64,000 bases of DNA, from assembly GCA_023387985.1 (NCBI GenBank), contig JAEWHC010000009.1, forward strand, positions 744,001 through 808,000. Reading direction: 5' to 3'. Both the position numbers and the translations under genes were made by a program. The notes beneath the pieces were generated by a model, which was given only the letters and a program-made list of their open reading frames with translations, was not told the origin of the DNA and did no database searches. Positions 1 through 9,454 of this stretch are shown piece by piece. This DNA is from Bacteroidota bacterium. Lineage in GTDB: Bacteria; Bacteroidota; Bacteroidia; Chitinophagales; Chitinophagaceae. Numbering within the stretch: the stretch's first letter is position 1; the number at the start of each line of letters is the position of its first letter.

Positions 1-183
1 AATATGGCTGTAAATGTGGGACTGTTTCCGGTTACAGGTGTTACCCTTCCACTGGTCAGCATGGGTGGAACGAGTTTTTTATTTACTTGTTTTTCAATCG
101 GGATCCTGTTGAGCATTTCGCGAAATATAGAAAAATATGAAGGAGCCTACCAGCCTGAAAAAGTTGAAGGAGGTGAATTATGA
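1..183 (+). CDS. ftsW: FtsW, lipid II polymerase (C-terminal end only)
   Basis: The frame is open from the first base to a TGA at 181-183 and encodes about 60 residues. They include the FtsW/RodA-type end of a membrane segment (FPVTGVTLPLVSMGGTS), another hydrophobic stretch and a short charged tail. FtsW is the septal SEDS glycosyltransferase that polymerises lipid II. The gene sits directly before murG, as in most dcw clusters, and its stop overlaps the murG start (ATGA). A purine-rich murG ribosome-binding site (gaaggaggtgaa) lies inside its last codons, so translation is probably coupled. The 5' part lies outside the window. Confidence 0.9.
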   Translation, partial: NMAVNVGLFPVTGVTLPLVSMGGTSFLFTCFSIGILLSISRNIEKYEGAYQPEKVEGGEL

Positions 184-1280
184 GTTGCCGAATCATTATA
201 GCCGGAGGTGGAACAGGAGGGCATATTTTTCCCGCGATAGCTGTGGCCAATGCATTGAAGAAATTAAATCCCGATGTTGAATTATTGTTTATTGGGGCGG
301 CCGGAAAAATGGAAATGGAAAAAGTTCCGAAAGCGGGTTATAAAATAGAAGGACTGAATATTGCCGGTCTCAACCGTTCGCATTGGTGGAAAAATTTCAG
401 CCTGCCCTATAAAATGATCGAAAGTTATTTTCAGGTGAAACGCATTTTCAAACAATTCAGGCCCGATGCCGCTTTTGGGGTAGGTGGATACAGCAGTTTT
501 CCTGTATTGCGCTATGCACAGTCAAAAGGGATACCCACTTTTTTGCATGAGGCCAATGCTTTTGGCGGCAAAGCCAATACCATGCTGGCCAAAAGGGCGG
601 CACAGGTTTATGCCGGCGCGCCGGGGCTGGAAAAATTCTTCCCTGCGGAAAAAATCATTTTTACCGGAAACCCGGTACGGGAAAACCTGGTGGATGCGGC
701 TGTTGGAAAAGCAGAAGCCAAAAAGAATTTCGGTCTTACGCCTGCTGCAAAAGCTGTACTCGTTGTGGGCGGAAGCCTGGGCGCACTCAGTATCAATAAA
801 GCAATGGCTGAAGGAATGCAAAAGCTGCGTCAAAACGGATTGCAGGTAATCTGGCAAACCGGTAAAGCGTTTGATGCCGTAGCGAAAAAAATTACGTCGG
901 GAGTAAGCGGAGTTTGGCAAGGCGAATTTATCGACAATATGACGGAAGCCTACGCGGCGGCAGATCTCGTGATTAGCCGGGCGGGAGCCATGAGTGTGGC
1001 CGAACTCTGCCTGGCGGGCGTACCCGTCATCTTCGTTCCCTATCCTTTTGCTGCCGAAGATCATCAAACCGCAAATGCTGTGGCGCTTGTAAAAGAAGGC
1101 GCCGCATTGCTGGTAAAAGATGGTGATTCAGGCCGTGATCTCATCAATACCGCGATTGCTTTATCCCGGGAAGAAGAGAAAATGCAGCAAATGGCTGAAA
1201 AAATAAAAAGCATGGGCGTGCGCAATGCTGATTTGGTAATTGCTCAAAATATACTCAGACAGGTTTGTGAAAAAAATTGA
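180..1280 (+). CDS. murG: MurG, UDP-GlcNAc:lipid I GlcNAc transferase
   Basis: MurG adds GlcNAc to lipid I on the inner face of the cytoplasmic membrane, giving lipid II. The 366-residue protein has the family length. The glycine-rich loop GGGTGGH is at residues 9-15, a second glycine loop GGSLGA lies mid-protein, and the nucleotide-sugar site SRAGAMSVAELCLAG is followed by the PYPFAAEDHQ motif in the C-terminal Rossmann domain. The ATG at 180 overlaps the ftsW stop and has a strong GGAGG-type site 7-8 bases upstream. Its end overlaps the start of murC. Confidence 0.97.
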   Translation: MSCRIIIAGGGTGGHIFPAIAVANALKKLNPDVELLFIGAAGKMEMEKVPKAGYKIEGLNIAGLNRSHWWKNFSLPYKMIESYFQVKRIFKQFRPDAAFGVGGYSSFPVLRYAQSKGIPTFLHEANAFGGKANTMLAKRAAQVYAGAPGLEKFFPAEKIIFTGNPVRENLVDAAVGKAEAKKNFGLTPAAKAVLVVGGSLGALSINKAMAEGMQKLRQNGLQVIWQTGKAFDAVAKKITSGVSGVWQGEFIDNMTEAYAAADLVISRAGAMSVAELCLAGVPVIFVPYPFAAEDHQTANAVALVKEGAALLVKDGDSGRDLINTAIALSREEEKMQQMAEKIKSMGVRNADLVIAQNILRQVCEKN

Positions 1281-2649
1281 TACCATATCAAATATTTACT
1301 TCCTTGGGATTGGCGGTATAGGCATGAGTGCCATTGCCCGTTATTTTCTGCAGAAAGGTGCCAAAGTAAGTGGTTATGATCGTACAGAAACGACTATAAC
1401 CCGGGCTCTTGAATCAGAGGGCGCCTCCATTCACTACGAAGACAATTTTAAGCTGATAGATAAAAATACCGACCTGGTAATTTATACCCCGGCCATTCCG
1501 AAAGATCATCGGGAATGGAACTGGTTAAAAAATAACGGATACGAGATTGTGAAGCGCAGCGATGTACTGCAATGGATAACCGAAGGCGGGTTCAATATCT
1601 GCGTTGCCGGTACGCATGGCAAAACGAGCATTACTTCCATGATCGGTTATTTGCTCCGGCATGGTCCGGGCTGCAATGCCTTTTTGGGCGGTGTGTCCGT
1701 GAATTTTGGTACAAATTACTGGAAGGCGGAAAACAACATCAACGTAGTGGAAGCCGACGAGTACGACCGCAGTTTTTTAAAGCTCAGCCCGGATATTGCG
1801 GTAATCACCGCAATGGATGCCGACCATCTGGATATTTACGGAACGGTTGAGAACATGCGCCAAAACTTCGTGGAGTTTGGAAAACGGATAATCCAGGATG
1901 GACTGCTTATTCATAAAATCGGATTGGATCAACTGGATCAGCTTACCGGCATTGACATCCGGAAATACGCATTGGAAAACAGGGCAGAAAATGGACCGGA
2001 AATATATGCTGAAAACATCCGCAATATAACCGGCGGCTATTTGTTTGACGCGGTTTTGGGAGAGACCAAAATAAACGATGTGGAATTGCATACAGGCGGA
2101 TTGCACAACCTGGAGAACATGCTGGTGGCCATGGCGGTAGCTACGCATTTGGGTATGGAGCCTGAAACTTTGAAAGATGCCATACGTGTTTACCAAGGTG
2201 TGGTGCGTCGTTTTGAATATATTTTGAAACCATCTGAAGGCAACGAGAATGGTCCGGTAGTAATTGATGACTATGCACATCATCCCGAAGAACTGCGCGC
2301 CTTGCTTCGCGGAGCAAAAGACCTGTTCCCTGGTCATCGTTGTTTCATTGTTTTTCAGCCCCACTTATTCACACGTACCCGTGACCTGGCCAATGAATTT
2401 GCTGAGGTTTTAAATATTGCAGATGAAGTATATCTCTTGCCTATCTACCCTGCGAGGGAACTGCCTATTGAAGGAATTAGTTCGGAGGTGATTGCGGAAA
2501 AAATACCTGCGGGCAAAGTCAAATTGACGACAGGGCAGGAATGGTTTGAAAAATGGACGCCGGTGGACGGAGAGATGTGGTTGCTGGCAGGTGCCGGAAA
2601 CATTGATGTTTTGGCGCCGTTGGTAAAAAACAAATATGTAAAAAATTAA
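1267..2649 (+). CDS. murC: MurC, UDP-N-acetylmuramate--L-alanine ligase
   Basis: MurC attaches L-alanine to UDP-MurNAc in an ATP-dependent step, the first amino acid of the peptidoglycan stem. Visible motifs are the N-terminal dinucleotide-like fold GIGGIGMSA, the Mur ligase P-loop GTHGKTS, the central EADEYDRSF and the C-terminal DDYAHHPEE. I chose the GTG at 1267 because the protein then begins a few residues before the conserved NIYFLGIGGIG strand. A TTG at 1240 would add nine residues with no family support. Either start overlaps the end of murG. The stop shares one base with the ftsQ ATG. Confidence 0.95.
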   Translation: MKKIDTISNIYFLGIGGIGMSAIARYFLQKGAKVSGYDRTETTITRALESEGASIHYEDNFKLIDKNTDLVIYTPAIPKDHREWNWLKNNGYEIVKRSDVLQWITEGGFNICVAGTHGKTSITSMIGYLLRHGPGCNAFLGGVSVNFGTNYWKAENNINVVEADEYDRSFLKLSPDIAVITAMDADHLDIYGTVENMRQNFVEFGKRIIQDGLLIHKIGLDQLDQLTGIDIRKYALENRAENGPEIYAENIRNITGGYLFDAVLGETKINDVELHTGGLHNLENMLVAMAVATHLGMEPETLKDAIRVYQGVVRRFEYILKPSEGNENGPVVIDDYAHHPEELRALLRGAKDLFPGHRCFIVFQPHLFTRTRDLANEFAEVLNIADEVYLLPIYPARELPIEGISSEVIAEKIPAGKVKLTTGQEWFEKWTPVDGEMWLLAGAGNIDVLAPLVKNKYVKN

Positions 2650-3725
2650 TGAGTAAACAACAAACATACAAAATGCTGGGCCGCTTAATGTGGTCGTTGA
2701 TCGCAGTAGCCTGTGTGTTCCTGTTGTTCGTAAGTATGCGCCAGAAAGTGCAGCATAACTGCAAGCACGTGATTGTGAAAATCAAGGCGGATGAAGGAAA
2801 GATATTCCTCGACGAAGAAGATGTGGAAAACATTTTGGTACATGCTACGGGAACATCTCGGAAATTGAGTGGCCAACCACTAGCGGGTATAAACATGGCG
2901 GCAATGGAGCGGCGGTTGATGGAAGAGGAGTGGATCAGTGACGTTAATGTTTTCGTTGACAACCAGCAAAATCTTGTTGTAGAGGTTTGGGAAAGAGTTC
3001 CGGTAGCTCGTGTTTTTGATATCCAGGGGAAAAGCTATTATTTAGATTCAGCAGCCACCCAGCTACCGTTAAGTGACAACGAACGGGCCGGATTGCCGGT
3101 ATTTACCAATGTGCCGGTTGCAAAGGGCGACAGCAGCTATGGCTTGCAGGTACAACGACAGATCGTAAAGTTGGCAAAGATTATTCAGCGTGATGCATTT
3201 TGGAGGGCACAGGCCGCACAAATAGACATTACGCCGGGCGGGGGATTTGAAATATATCCGGCAATCGGTTCGCAGGTAATTGAATTGGGAAAAGCGGAGG
3301 AGCTCGAAGAAAAAATGACCAGGCTTAAGATCTTTTACAGGGAGGTAATGGCCAGGCAAAATTTCAATCAGTACAGTCGGCTGATTGCATCTTACAACAA
3401 CCAGATTGTAGCGGTAAAAGGAAATGATGTGCCCGTGCAGATTGATCGGCATAAAGCTCTGGAGGTATTTAAGAATCTTGTGGCCGAAAATAAAACGGTG
3501 GTCAATGCCAACGCAGTCGAATCCTCTCCAAATGCAGGCAGGATGATCACGGTTGGAGATTCCGCATCCGGTCATTCAGCTTCAAGGAAAACGCCGTCCA
3601 AAGAAGCCAAGCCTCCACCGGTGCAGGTACAGCCATCAGAGGCTGCACAGCCCGAGGCGAAAAAAACAGACTCCATAAAACGCGCACCTAAAGCCATAAT
3701 GCAACCAAAAACAGAAAATAACTAA
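2649..3725 (+). CDS. ftsQ: FtsQ/DivIB cell division protein
   Basis: FtsQ is a bitopic inner-membrane protein that links early and late division proteins. The 358-residue product has a short cytoplasmic N-terminus, one membrane segment at about residues 13-29, a POTRA-like region (MAAMERRLMEEEWISDVNV) and a beta-rich FtsQ domain up to about residue 280. The last 75 residues are rich in Pro, Lys and Ser and look disordered; this tail is longer than in E. coli FtsQ. Identity rests on these features and on the position between murC and ftsA. The ATG overlaps the murC TAA by one base. Confidence 0.9.
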   Translation: MSKQQTYKMLGRLMWSLIAVACVFLLFVSMRQKVQHNCKHVIVKIKADEGKIFLDEEDVENILVHATGTSRKLSGQPLAGINMAAMERRLMEEEWISDVNVFVDNQQNLVVEVWERVPVARVFDIQGKSYYLDSAATQLPLSDNERAGLPVFTNVPVAKGDSSYGLQVQRQIVKLAKIIQRDAFWRAQAAQIDITPGGGFEIYPAIGSQVIELGKAEELEEKMTRLKIFYREVMARQNFNQYSRLIASYNNQIVAVKGNDVPVQIDRHKALEVFKNLVAENKTVVNANAVESSPNAGRMITVGDSASGHSASRKTPSKEAKPPPVQVQPSEAAQPEAKKTDSIKRAPKAIMQPKTENN

Positions 3726-3738
3726 AAGCACAAATTAT

Positions 3739-5133
3739 ATGAGTAACACCAATCCAATCATCGTAGGCCTCGACATTGGCACAACCAAAATTGCTGCTAT
3801 TGCCGGACGCAAAAACGAGTATGGAAAATTGGAAATATTGGGGTTCGGAAGGGCCGGTTCCAATAATTCCGTTCAGCACGGACAGGTGCTGAATATCGAC
3901 AATGCGGTACAAGCCATTGTGGAAGCTATGAACGCTTGCCGGGCAAGCAACAAAAACCTGCAGATCAATGAAGTTTATGTAGGTATTGCCGGCCACCACA
4001 TCAAGAGCCTTCAAACCCGGGGAGACCTTGTACGCCAGGACCTGGAAAATGAGATCACACAGAGGGATGTGGATAAGCTGATTGAAGACCAACGCAAAAC
4101 CTATATACCTGCCGGTGACCAGATTATTGATGTGATCCCCCAGGAATTCAATGTAGACAATTACCAGCGCATTAAAGATCCGATTGGACACAGTGGTGTT
4201 AAGCTCGGTGCCAATTTTCACATTATCACCGGCGACCGGTACGCGATACGTAATATCAGCCGGGCGGTAGACAAAAGCATGTTGAAAATTAAAGACATCG
4301 TATTGCAGCCCCTGGCAAGTGCGGACGCCGTAATGAGCACGCATGACCTGGAAGCCGGAGTGGCCATTTTGGATATAGGTGGCGGCACAAGCGACCTGGC
4401 CGTTTTTGATGAAGGTGTACTTAAGCATACCGCTGTGATCCCTTTTGGGGGCGAAAACATTACCAATGATATAAAAACCGGCCTCGGCGTTCTCAAAACC
4501 CAGGCGGAGGTTATGAAGGTCCAGTTTGGAAGTGCGTTGGCGCAGGAAACCAAATCAAATGCCATCATCACTGTTCCCGGCTTACGGGGCATGCCCGCCA
4601 AACATGTTAATGTGCGCACACTGGCACAAATCATCCAGGCCAGAATGAGCGAAATACTGGATTTTGTGGTTTATCACCTCAAGCAGGTTGGTATGGATAA
4701 CAAAACGCTCAACGGAGGCATCATTCTTACCGGGGGAGGATCACAACTGAAACACCTCATTCAGCTTACCGAATATCAAACCGGTGTTTATGCACGAATT
4801 GGTTACCCCAATGAGCATTTAAGCAGCGGGTATATTGAAGAACTGACCAAACCCATGTATTCGACATGTATCGGTTTGATCCTGAAAGGTTATAATGATT
4901 TTGAACGCAACAAGAAGCATTTTGAGACCACCAACGAAGACGTCGGCATACCAAAGGATTTGTTGAAAGTAGACCTATCAAATGTGGAAGGCGGAACTGA
5001 CACGCAGGTGAATGGCCAAATGCAACCCAAACCAGAAATTCAGCGTGGACCAAGAAAACCGACCATTTGGGAAAAATTCAAAGACTCTATTTGGGAAATG
5101 TTCAAAGAAGAAGACGATACATACCTCAAATAA
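3739..5133 (+). CDS. ftsA: FtsA, actin-like division protein
   Basis: FtsA tethers FtsZ filaments to the membrane and recruits later divisome proteins. The actin/Hsp70 ATPase signatures are clear: phosphate-1 VGLDIGTTKIAAIAG near the N-terminus, phosphate-2 ILDIGGGTSDLAVF near residue 212, and an adenosine motif GGIILTGGGSQLKHL in the last third. The length of 464 residues is a little above the E. coli protein because of the C-terminal extension. The end (IWEMFKEEDDTYLK) could form the short amphipathic membrane-targeting helix expected of FtsA. It lies 13 bases after ftsQ. Confidence 0.97.
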   Translation: MSNTNPIIVGLDIGTTKIAAIAGRKNEYGKLEILGFGRAGSNNSVQHGQVLNIDNAVQAIVEAMNACRASNKNLQINEVYVGIAGHHIKSLQTRGDLVRQDLENEITQRDVDKLIEDQRKTYIPAGDQIIDVIPQEFNVDNYQRIKDPIGHSGVKLGANFHIITGDRYAIRNISRAVDKSMLKIKDIVLQPLASADAVMSTHDLEAGVAILDIGGGTSDLAVFDEGVLKHTAVIPFGGENITNDIKTGLGVLKTQAEVMKVQFGSALAQETKSNAIITVPGLRGMPAKHVNVRTLAQIIQARMSEILDFVVYHLKQVGMDNKTLNGGIILTGGGSQLKHLIQLTEYQTGVYARIGYPNEHLSSGYIEELTKPMYSTCIGLILKGYNDFERNKKHFETTNEDVGIPKDLLKVDLSNVEGGTDTQVNGQMQPKPEIQRGPRKPTIWEKFKDSIWEMFKEEDDTYLK

Positions 5134-5214
5134 CTTTTTACCATAAAAAGAACAATAACACTTACCCATTTATTCTAAAACCAATCCTGAAAAGGATAAA
5201 AAACTTGCACAGCT

Positions 5215-7026
5215 ATGATTTATTTTGATATGCCCAAGGAGAAAAGCAATATCATCAAAGTTTTGGGCTTTGGTGGCGGTGGCAGCAATGCTGTAACACA
5301 CATGTACCGCCAGGATATTCAGAATGTAGATTTTGTGATTTGCAATACAGATGCCCAGGCGCTTGAAAGCAGCCCGGTAGCCAATAAAATTCAACTTGGT
5401 CCCAACCTTACCCAGGGACTTGGAGCCGGTGCCGATCCCAAACGCGGTAAAGCGGCTACCGAAGAAAGCCTTGAAGAGATTCGCCGGATCCTTGAGGTAA
5501 ACACCAAAATGGCATTTATTACTGCCGGCATGGGTGGCGGAACCGGAACCGGCGGCGCGCCAACAGTGGCCAGGATTTGCCAGGACCTGGGTATCCTGAC
5601 TGTGGGAATCGTTACCACACCATTCTTGTTTGAAGGCCCCAAGCGCATGGAGCAGGCAAAAGCCGGCATTATGGAACTGAAAGAAAGTGTGGACACCCTT
5701 TTGGTCATCAGTAACGAAAAACTACGTTCTCAGTTTGGCAGCCTTAAAATGCGGGAAGCTTTCCGTAAGGCCGACAATGTATTGAGCACTGCGGCAAAAT
5801 GCATTACCGATATCATCAACAAACCCGGAGACATCAATGTTGATTTCGCCGATGTATGCACTGTTATGAAAAGTGGTGGTGTTGCCATTTTGGGCAGTTC
5901 GAGTGCAAGCGGTGAAGAGCGTGCGCTGAAGGCTACACGGGAGGCCATCAACTCGCCGTTGCTTAATGATAACAACATCATGGGTGCCAAGTGGATCCTG
6001 CTGAACATCACCACTGCTGAAGGTGAGCATGAATACACTACCGATGAAGTTTATTCCATTCAGCAATATGTTAGTGGGTTGGCTGGTAAAGAGGCCAACA
6101 TTATTTTGGGTATGGGCATTGATGAAGAGCTTGGCGATGCGATTGGAGTGACCATTATTGCCACGGGTTTCCATAACCGCGATCCGTTTGAAGTAGCGGT
6201 GGAAGAATGCGAGAAAACCACCGCTCCAGGCAAACCTGAGGAAACGCCAATTTATATGACTTTGGGTATTGAAGGGGAAGAAAAGAAAATGGAGGCCGTA
6301 AAAGTTACCGTTGTGCCTGAAGTGGAAATGCCCCCGGTTGAGCATAACCTTGTAACGCCGGAGGACACTGATCTGACACCAAAAATGGATTTTACAGAAT
6401 CTGATGAAAATCAGGAGGCACAAACCAACAGCATGGACCCGGTTGAGGATAATGATTATTTCGTATTGGATTTTGGATCGGTTATCAACGAAGAGCCGGC
6501 AACACCCGTTGGACAGGATGATACGCCGGAAGAGACATTGCCCTCTTTCCTTCAAAAACCAGCTTCTGTTTACAGGGAGCCCGAAAAAGAAGAGCCATTA
6601 AATACTGCGGAAGAGGACCTTTTCACCCCGCAATTGCAGGAGGATGAAATGCCGGTAATTGAGGTAAAAGACGAAGATGAGATGTTGCATGGCATTACCA
6701 TGACGGTAAGTGAAGACCATGAAGAAACGCCGCAGCAAAGACCGGTAGCCGTTGAACAGCCTGACCTTTGCGAGGAAGAAATCCAAAAAAGAATGGCCCG
6801 CGAAAGAATCGAGCGTTTGCGCAAATTGAGCTTCAACCCCAGTGCCATGGATCAAACGGCGGATATCGATAATAATCCGGCCTACCTGCGCAGAGACCTC
6901 AGCCTGCACAATTCCATTGCCAATGTTGAGGATTTTTACAGCCGTGCCAATGTAAAGAGCAATGAAGACGGAGAAACGGTGATCAGTACACTTAACAATT
7001 TTCTCCATGGCGATAAGCCAGATTAA
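5215..7026 (+). CDS. ftsZ: FtsZ, tubulin-like division GTPase
   Basis: FtsZ polymerises into the Z ring. The GTPase core (about residues 1-320) contains GFGGGGSNAV, the tubulin signature GMGGGTGTGGAP and the T7-region NVDFADV. An unusually long acidic, Pro/Glu/Asp-rich linker of about 230 residues follows, then a conserved-looking C-terminal stretch after residue 530; long linkers are common in Bacteroidota FtsZ. Start: the ATG at 5215 gives MIYFDMPKEKSNIIKV, the form seen in relatives, so it is preferred to the in-frame ATG at 5230. An 81-base gap separates it from ftsA, and a terminator follows. Confidence 0.97.
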   Translation: MIYFDMPKEKSNIIKVLGFGGGGSNAVTHMYRQDIQNVDFVICNTDAQALESSPVANKIQLGPNLTQGLGAGADPKRGKAATEESLEEIRRILEVNTKMAFITAGMGGGTGTGGAPTVARICQDLGILTVGIVTTPFLFEGPKRMEQAKAGIMELKESVDTLLVISNEKLRSQFGSLKMREAFRKADNVLSTAAKCITDIINKPGDINVDFADVCTVMKSGGVAILGSSSASGEERALKATREAINSPLLNDNNIMGAKWILLNITTAEGEHEYTTDEVYSIQQYVSGLAGKEANIILGMGIDEELGDAIGVTIIATGFHNRDPFEVAVEECEKTTAPGKPEETPIYMTLGIEGEEKKMEAVKVTVVPEVEMPPVEHNLVTPEDTDLTPKMDFTESDENQEAQTNSMDPVEDNDYFVLDFGSVINEEPATPVGQDDTPEETLPSFLQKPASVYREPEKEEPLNTAEEDLFTPQLQEDEMPVIEVKDEDEMLHGITMTVSEDHEETPQQRPVAVEQPDLCEEEIQKRMARERIERLRKLSFNPSAMDQTADIDNNPAYLRRDLSLHNSIANVEDFYSRANVKSNEDGETVISTLNNFLHGDKPD

Positions 7027-7071
7027 TTTTAGGTTTTAGGTTTAAGAATAGGAGTGTTTTTAGTTAAAACG

Positions 7072-7101
7072 GCCCCACTTTTCCAGGCGGGGCTTTTTTT
7101 T
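7072..7101 (+). terminator. Rho-independent terminator after ftsZ
   Basis: GCCCC (7072-7076) pairs with GGGGC (7089-7093) across a 12-base loop, followed by eight T residues. It closes the dcw transcript about 45 bases after the ftsZ stop. Confidence 0.8.
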
Positions 7102-7141
7102 GCCCTGTAGTTCACGGGATTTTGGTTCGTAATTTTGGGAC

Positions 7142-8062
7142 ATGAAAAAAATGGTCGCAATTACGGGGGGAACCGGCCTGGTGGGCAGGGCATTATGCAC
7201 AAAGCTGTCAGAATCAGGATATGAAATATTGGTATTGAGTCGCAATCCGGAAAAAGTTGCAAATCCCATTAAAGGCGTAACCTATATCGGCTGGAACATT
7301 GAGCAGAAGAAAATTAGCCCCGAGCTGGCCCGGGCTGAGGTCATTGTTCATCTTGCCGGAGTGCCGGTGATGGCTAAAAGATGGACAGACGAATTTAAAA
7401 AAGAAATCGTGGACAGCCGGGTGAATTCAGCTGAGCTTTTGGTGGATTTCCTCAGAAACAATACGCATGATGTAAAGCAATTCGTGACGTCGTCAGCCAT
7501 TGGATGGTACGGTCCCGATAATGGCCGGCAGCCTTTTACCGAAGATATGCCGGCTCATGCAGGGTTTTTGGGCACCACATGCCGGATGTGGGAAGCGGCA
7601 TCGCAACCGGTGAATGGCCTGGGCATCCGCTGGAATGCGGTACGAACCGGCATTGTGCTTTCCAGTAATGGCGGCGCGTTTCTGGAATTTTACAATCCGG
7701 TGAAATTTCATATAGCCCCCATTTTGGGTAGTGGCAGGCAAAGTATTTCCTGGATCCATATTGATGACCTCTGCGGAATTTATCAGCACCTTATAGAAAA
7801 TCCCGTTGAAGGAGCGATCAATGGAGTAGCACCCCTTCCAGTAACCAATAAGGAATTGGTGCTAACGCTTGCGAGGCAAAAAGCAGGTTCCATTTTTCTG
7901 CCTGTTCCTGTTCCGGCAATAGTCTTAAACGCTGTATTGGGAGAAAGCAGCATTGAAGTTTTGAAAAGCGCGACCGTTTCCTCCGCAAAAATTGAAAATA
8001 ACGGTTTTCGATTTAAGTTTCCAACAATTGGAGATGCAGTCAGGAACCTGGCAAGCGGCTAG
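7142..8062 (+). CDS. TIGR01777-family SDR epimerase-like protein
   Basis: A 306-residue extended short-chain dehydrogenase-like protein of the YfcH/TIGR01777 group. The N-terminal Rossmann motif is GGTGLVGRAL, with LAGVPV and SSAIGWYG further on. The C-terminal 50 residues, with LKSATVSSAKIENNGFRF, match the DUF1731 tail typical of this group. Function is unknown; related proteins have been linked to division or nucleotide-sugar chemistry without firm proof. TAATTTTG at 7130-7137, four bases before the ATG, fits the Bacteroidota -7 box and would give an almost leaderless mRNA. The gene converges with the MATE gene, one base apart. Confidence 0.85.
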   Translation: MKKMVAITGGTGLVGRALCTKLSESGYEILVLSRNPEKVANPIKGVTYIGWNIEQKKISPELARAEVIVHLAGVPVMAKRWTDEFKKEIVDSRVNSAELLVDFLRNNTHDVKQFVTSSAIGWYGPDNGRQPFTEDMPAHAGFLGTTCRMWEAASQPVNGLGIRWNAVRTGIVLSSNGGAFLEFYNPVKFHIAPILGSGRQSISWIHIDDLCGIYQHLIENPVEGAINGVAPLPVTNKELVLTLARQKAGSIFLPVPVPAIVLNAVLGESSIEVLKSATVSSAKIENNGFRFKFPTIGDAVRNLASG

Positions 8063-8063
8063 A

Positions 8064-9419
8064 TCAGATCACTGTTTTTTCCCACCTGCGGCTGCGCATA
8101 TACCAATAGGCCAGCACCAGGGTTACAGCCCAGTAAAGCAGTTCGCTTGCCCAGGCCCATATCAACGGCAGGTGCAGCACCTGCAATGCCAGGGTAACAT
8201 AAATTATATAAAGCACAATGGTGATCACTTCAATGATCACGTTCACCTTCGCATTTCCCGTACCAACAATGCTGTTGAGCCATGCAGTGCCAACAGACTG
8301 TAAAATGAGGGCCAGCGATATTACGCGCAGTACCGGGGTTGCATAAATGGTAAATGCCTCATCCTGCTGAAACATCGCCATGAAGGCATGGGGGAACAAA
8401 TTAATGAGTATCGACAACGGGACCGCGAACACCAGGCTCAGTTTTACAATCTTCCACACCAGCGGCAGCACTTCAGTCTTTCGGTTCTGGCCAATAATAT
8501 TTCCAACCATCGTATTGCTTGTGGCTGCAAAAGCCCAGCTGAAGCTACCCAGTATGCCTAGCACATTGCGCATTGTATTGCTTACTGCCAGGTCGAGCGT
8601 GCCGCGATGTTCAATCAGAATATAAAAATACTGCCAGGTAACAATGCTGATGCCATATTGCAGCATCAATGGGGCCGATTGGGTGAAAATGAGATAAATA
8701 TGTTTCCATACAAAACGGAATTGCATGCTGTAATTTATCGAAAGCAATATGCCTTTGTATTTCAGGATATAAGATACCGTAATTAAGCCCGTAAATTCAG
8801 CGATTACCGAAGCAATGGCCGCTCCGTTGAAGCCCAATTGAGGAAGTCCGAATTTGCCATAAATCAGCCCGTAGTCCAGAAAAATATTGGCGATGGTTTC
8901 CAGTACTGTTCCAACGATGAGGTATTTGCTCCGGTTGGTGGCTACCAGCAAGGCGTTTCGCATCTGGAATAAATATAGAAAGGGCAAGCCCCAAATGCGG
9001 ATGAGCAGAAAATCTACAGCAAGGTTGTAGGTTTCCTCATGGGTGAGGGTAAGGCGCAGCAAAGTGGGGGTGAGTAAATAATTAAAAGCGATAAATGCCA
9101 AGGCCAGTGCAACGGCAAGCAGGCTGCCCTGGGCAAATAAATTCCCAATTTCCTGCGGTCGGTTTTCACCTGCCCTGCGCGACATGAGGGCCTGCAATCC
9201 GTTATTGAGCCCGTGACCAATTACCGCAAAGATGAGGTAGTAAACACCTGTAATACCTGCCACTGCAAGAGGCAATTCACCCAAGCCGCCCAGGAAAATA
9301 TTGTTTACCACAAAGTTGATCTGCGGTACCAGGGTGGCAGCAGCAATGGGCAAAGCGATAGACAGGATTTGCCGGTTGCTGATCTCCAGTTGCCATTTTT
9401 GTTCAACCGGAATGCTCAT
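8064..9419 (-). CDS. MATE-family multidrug/Na+ antiporter
   Basis: The 451-residue, strongly hydrophobic protein has about 12 predicted membrane segments in two similar halves, the size and layout of MATE (NorM/DinF-type) exporters. The first half starts ILSIALPIAAATLVPQINFVVNNIF, which matches the family entry helix, and the loop with GHGLNNGLQALMSRRAGE is the usual polar loop after helix 2. Such proteins export cationic compounds using Na+ or H+ gradients. The substrate cannot be read from the sequence. It is transcribed away from the upstream hydroxyacyl-CoA dehydrogenase end with only a 35-base gap, so the two could share a transcript. Confidence 0.85.
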   Translation of the reverse strand: MSIPVEQKWQLEISNRQILSIALPIAAATLVPQINFVVNNIFLGGLGELPLAVAGITGVYYLIFAVIGHGLNNGLQALMSRRAGENRPQEIGNLFAQGSLLAVALALAFIAFNYLLTPTLLRLTLTHEETYNLAVDFLLIRIWGLPFLYLFQMRNALLVATNRSKYLIVGTVLETIANIFLDYGLIYGKFGLPQLGFNGAAIASVIAEFTGLITVSYILKYKGILLSINYSMQFRFVWKHIYLIFTQSAPLMLQYGISIVTWQYFYILIEHRGTLDLAVSNTMRNVLGILGSFSWAFAATSNTMVGNIIGQNRKTEVLPLVWKIVKLSLVFAVPLSILINLFPHAFMAMFQQDEAFTIYATPVLRVISLALILQSVGTAWLNSIVGTGNAKVNVIIEVITIVLYIIYVTLALQVLHLPLIWAWASELLYWAVTLVLAYWYMRSRRWEKTVI

Positions 9420-9454
9420 AAGGCTCAGAATAAATTGTCGTAAATGGAAGTGCG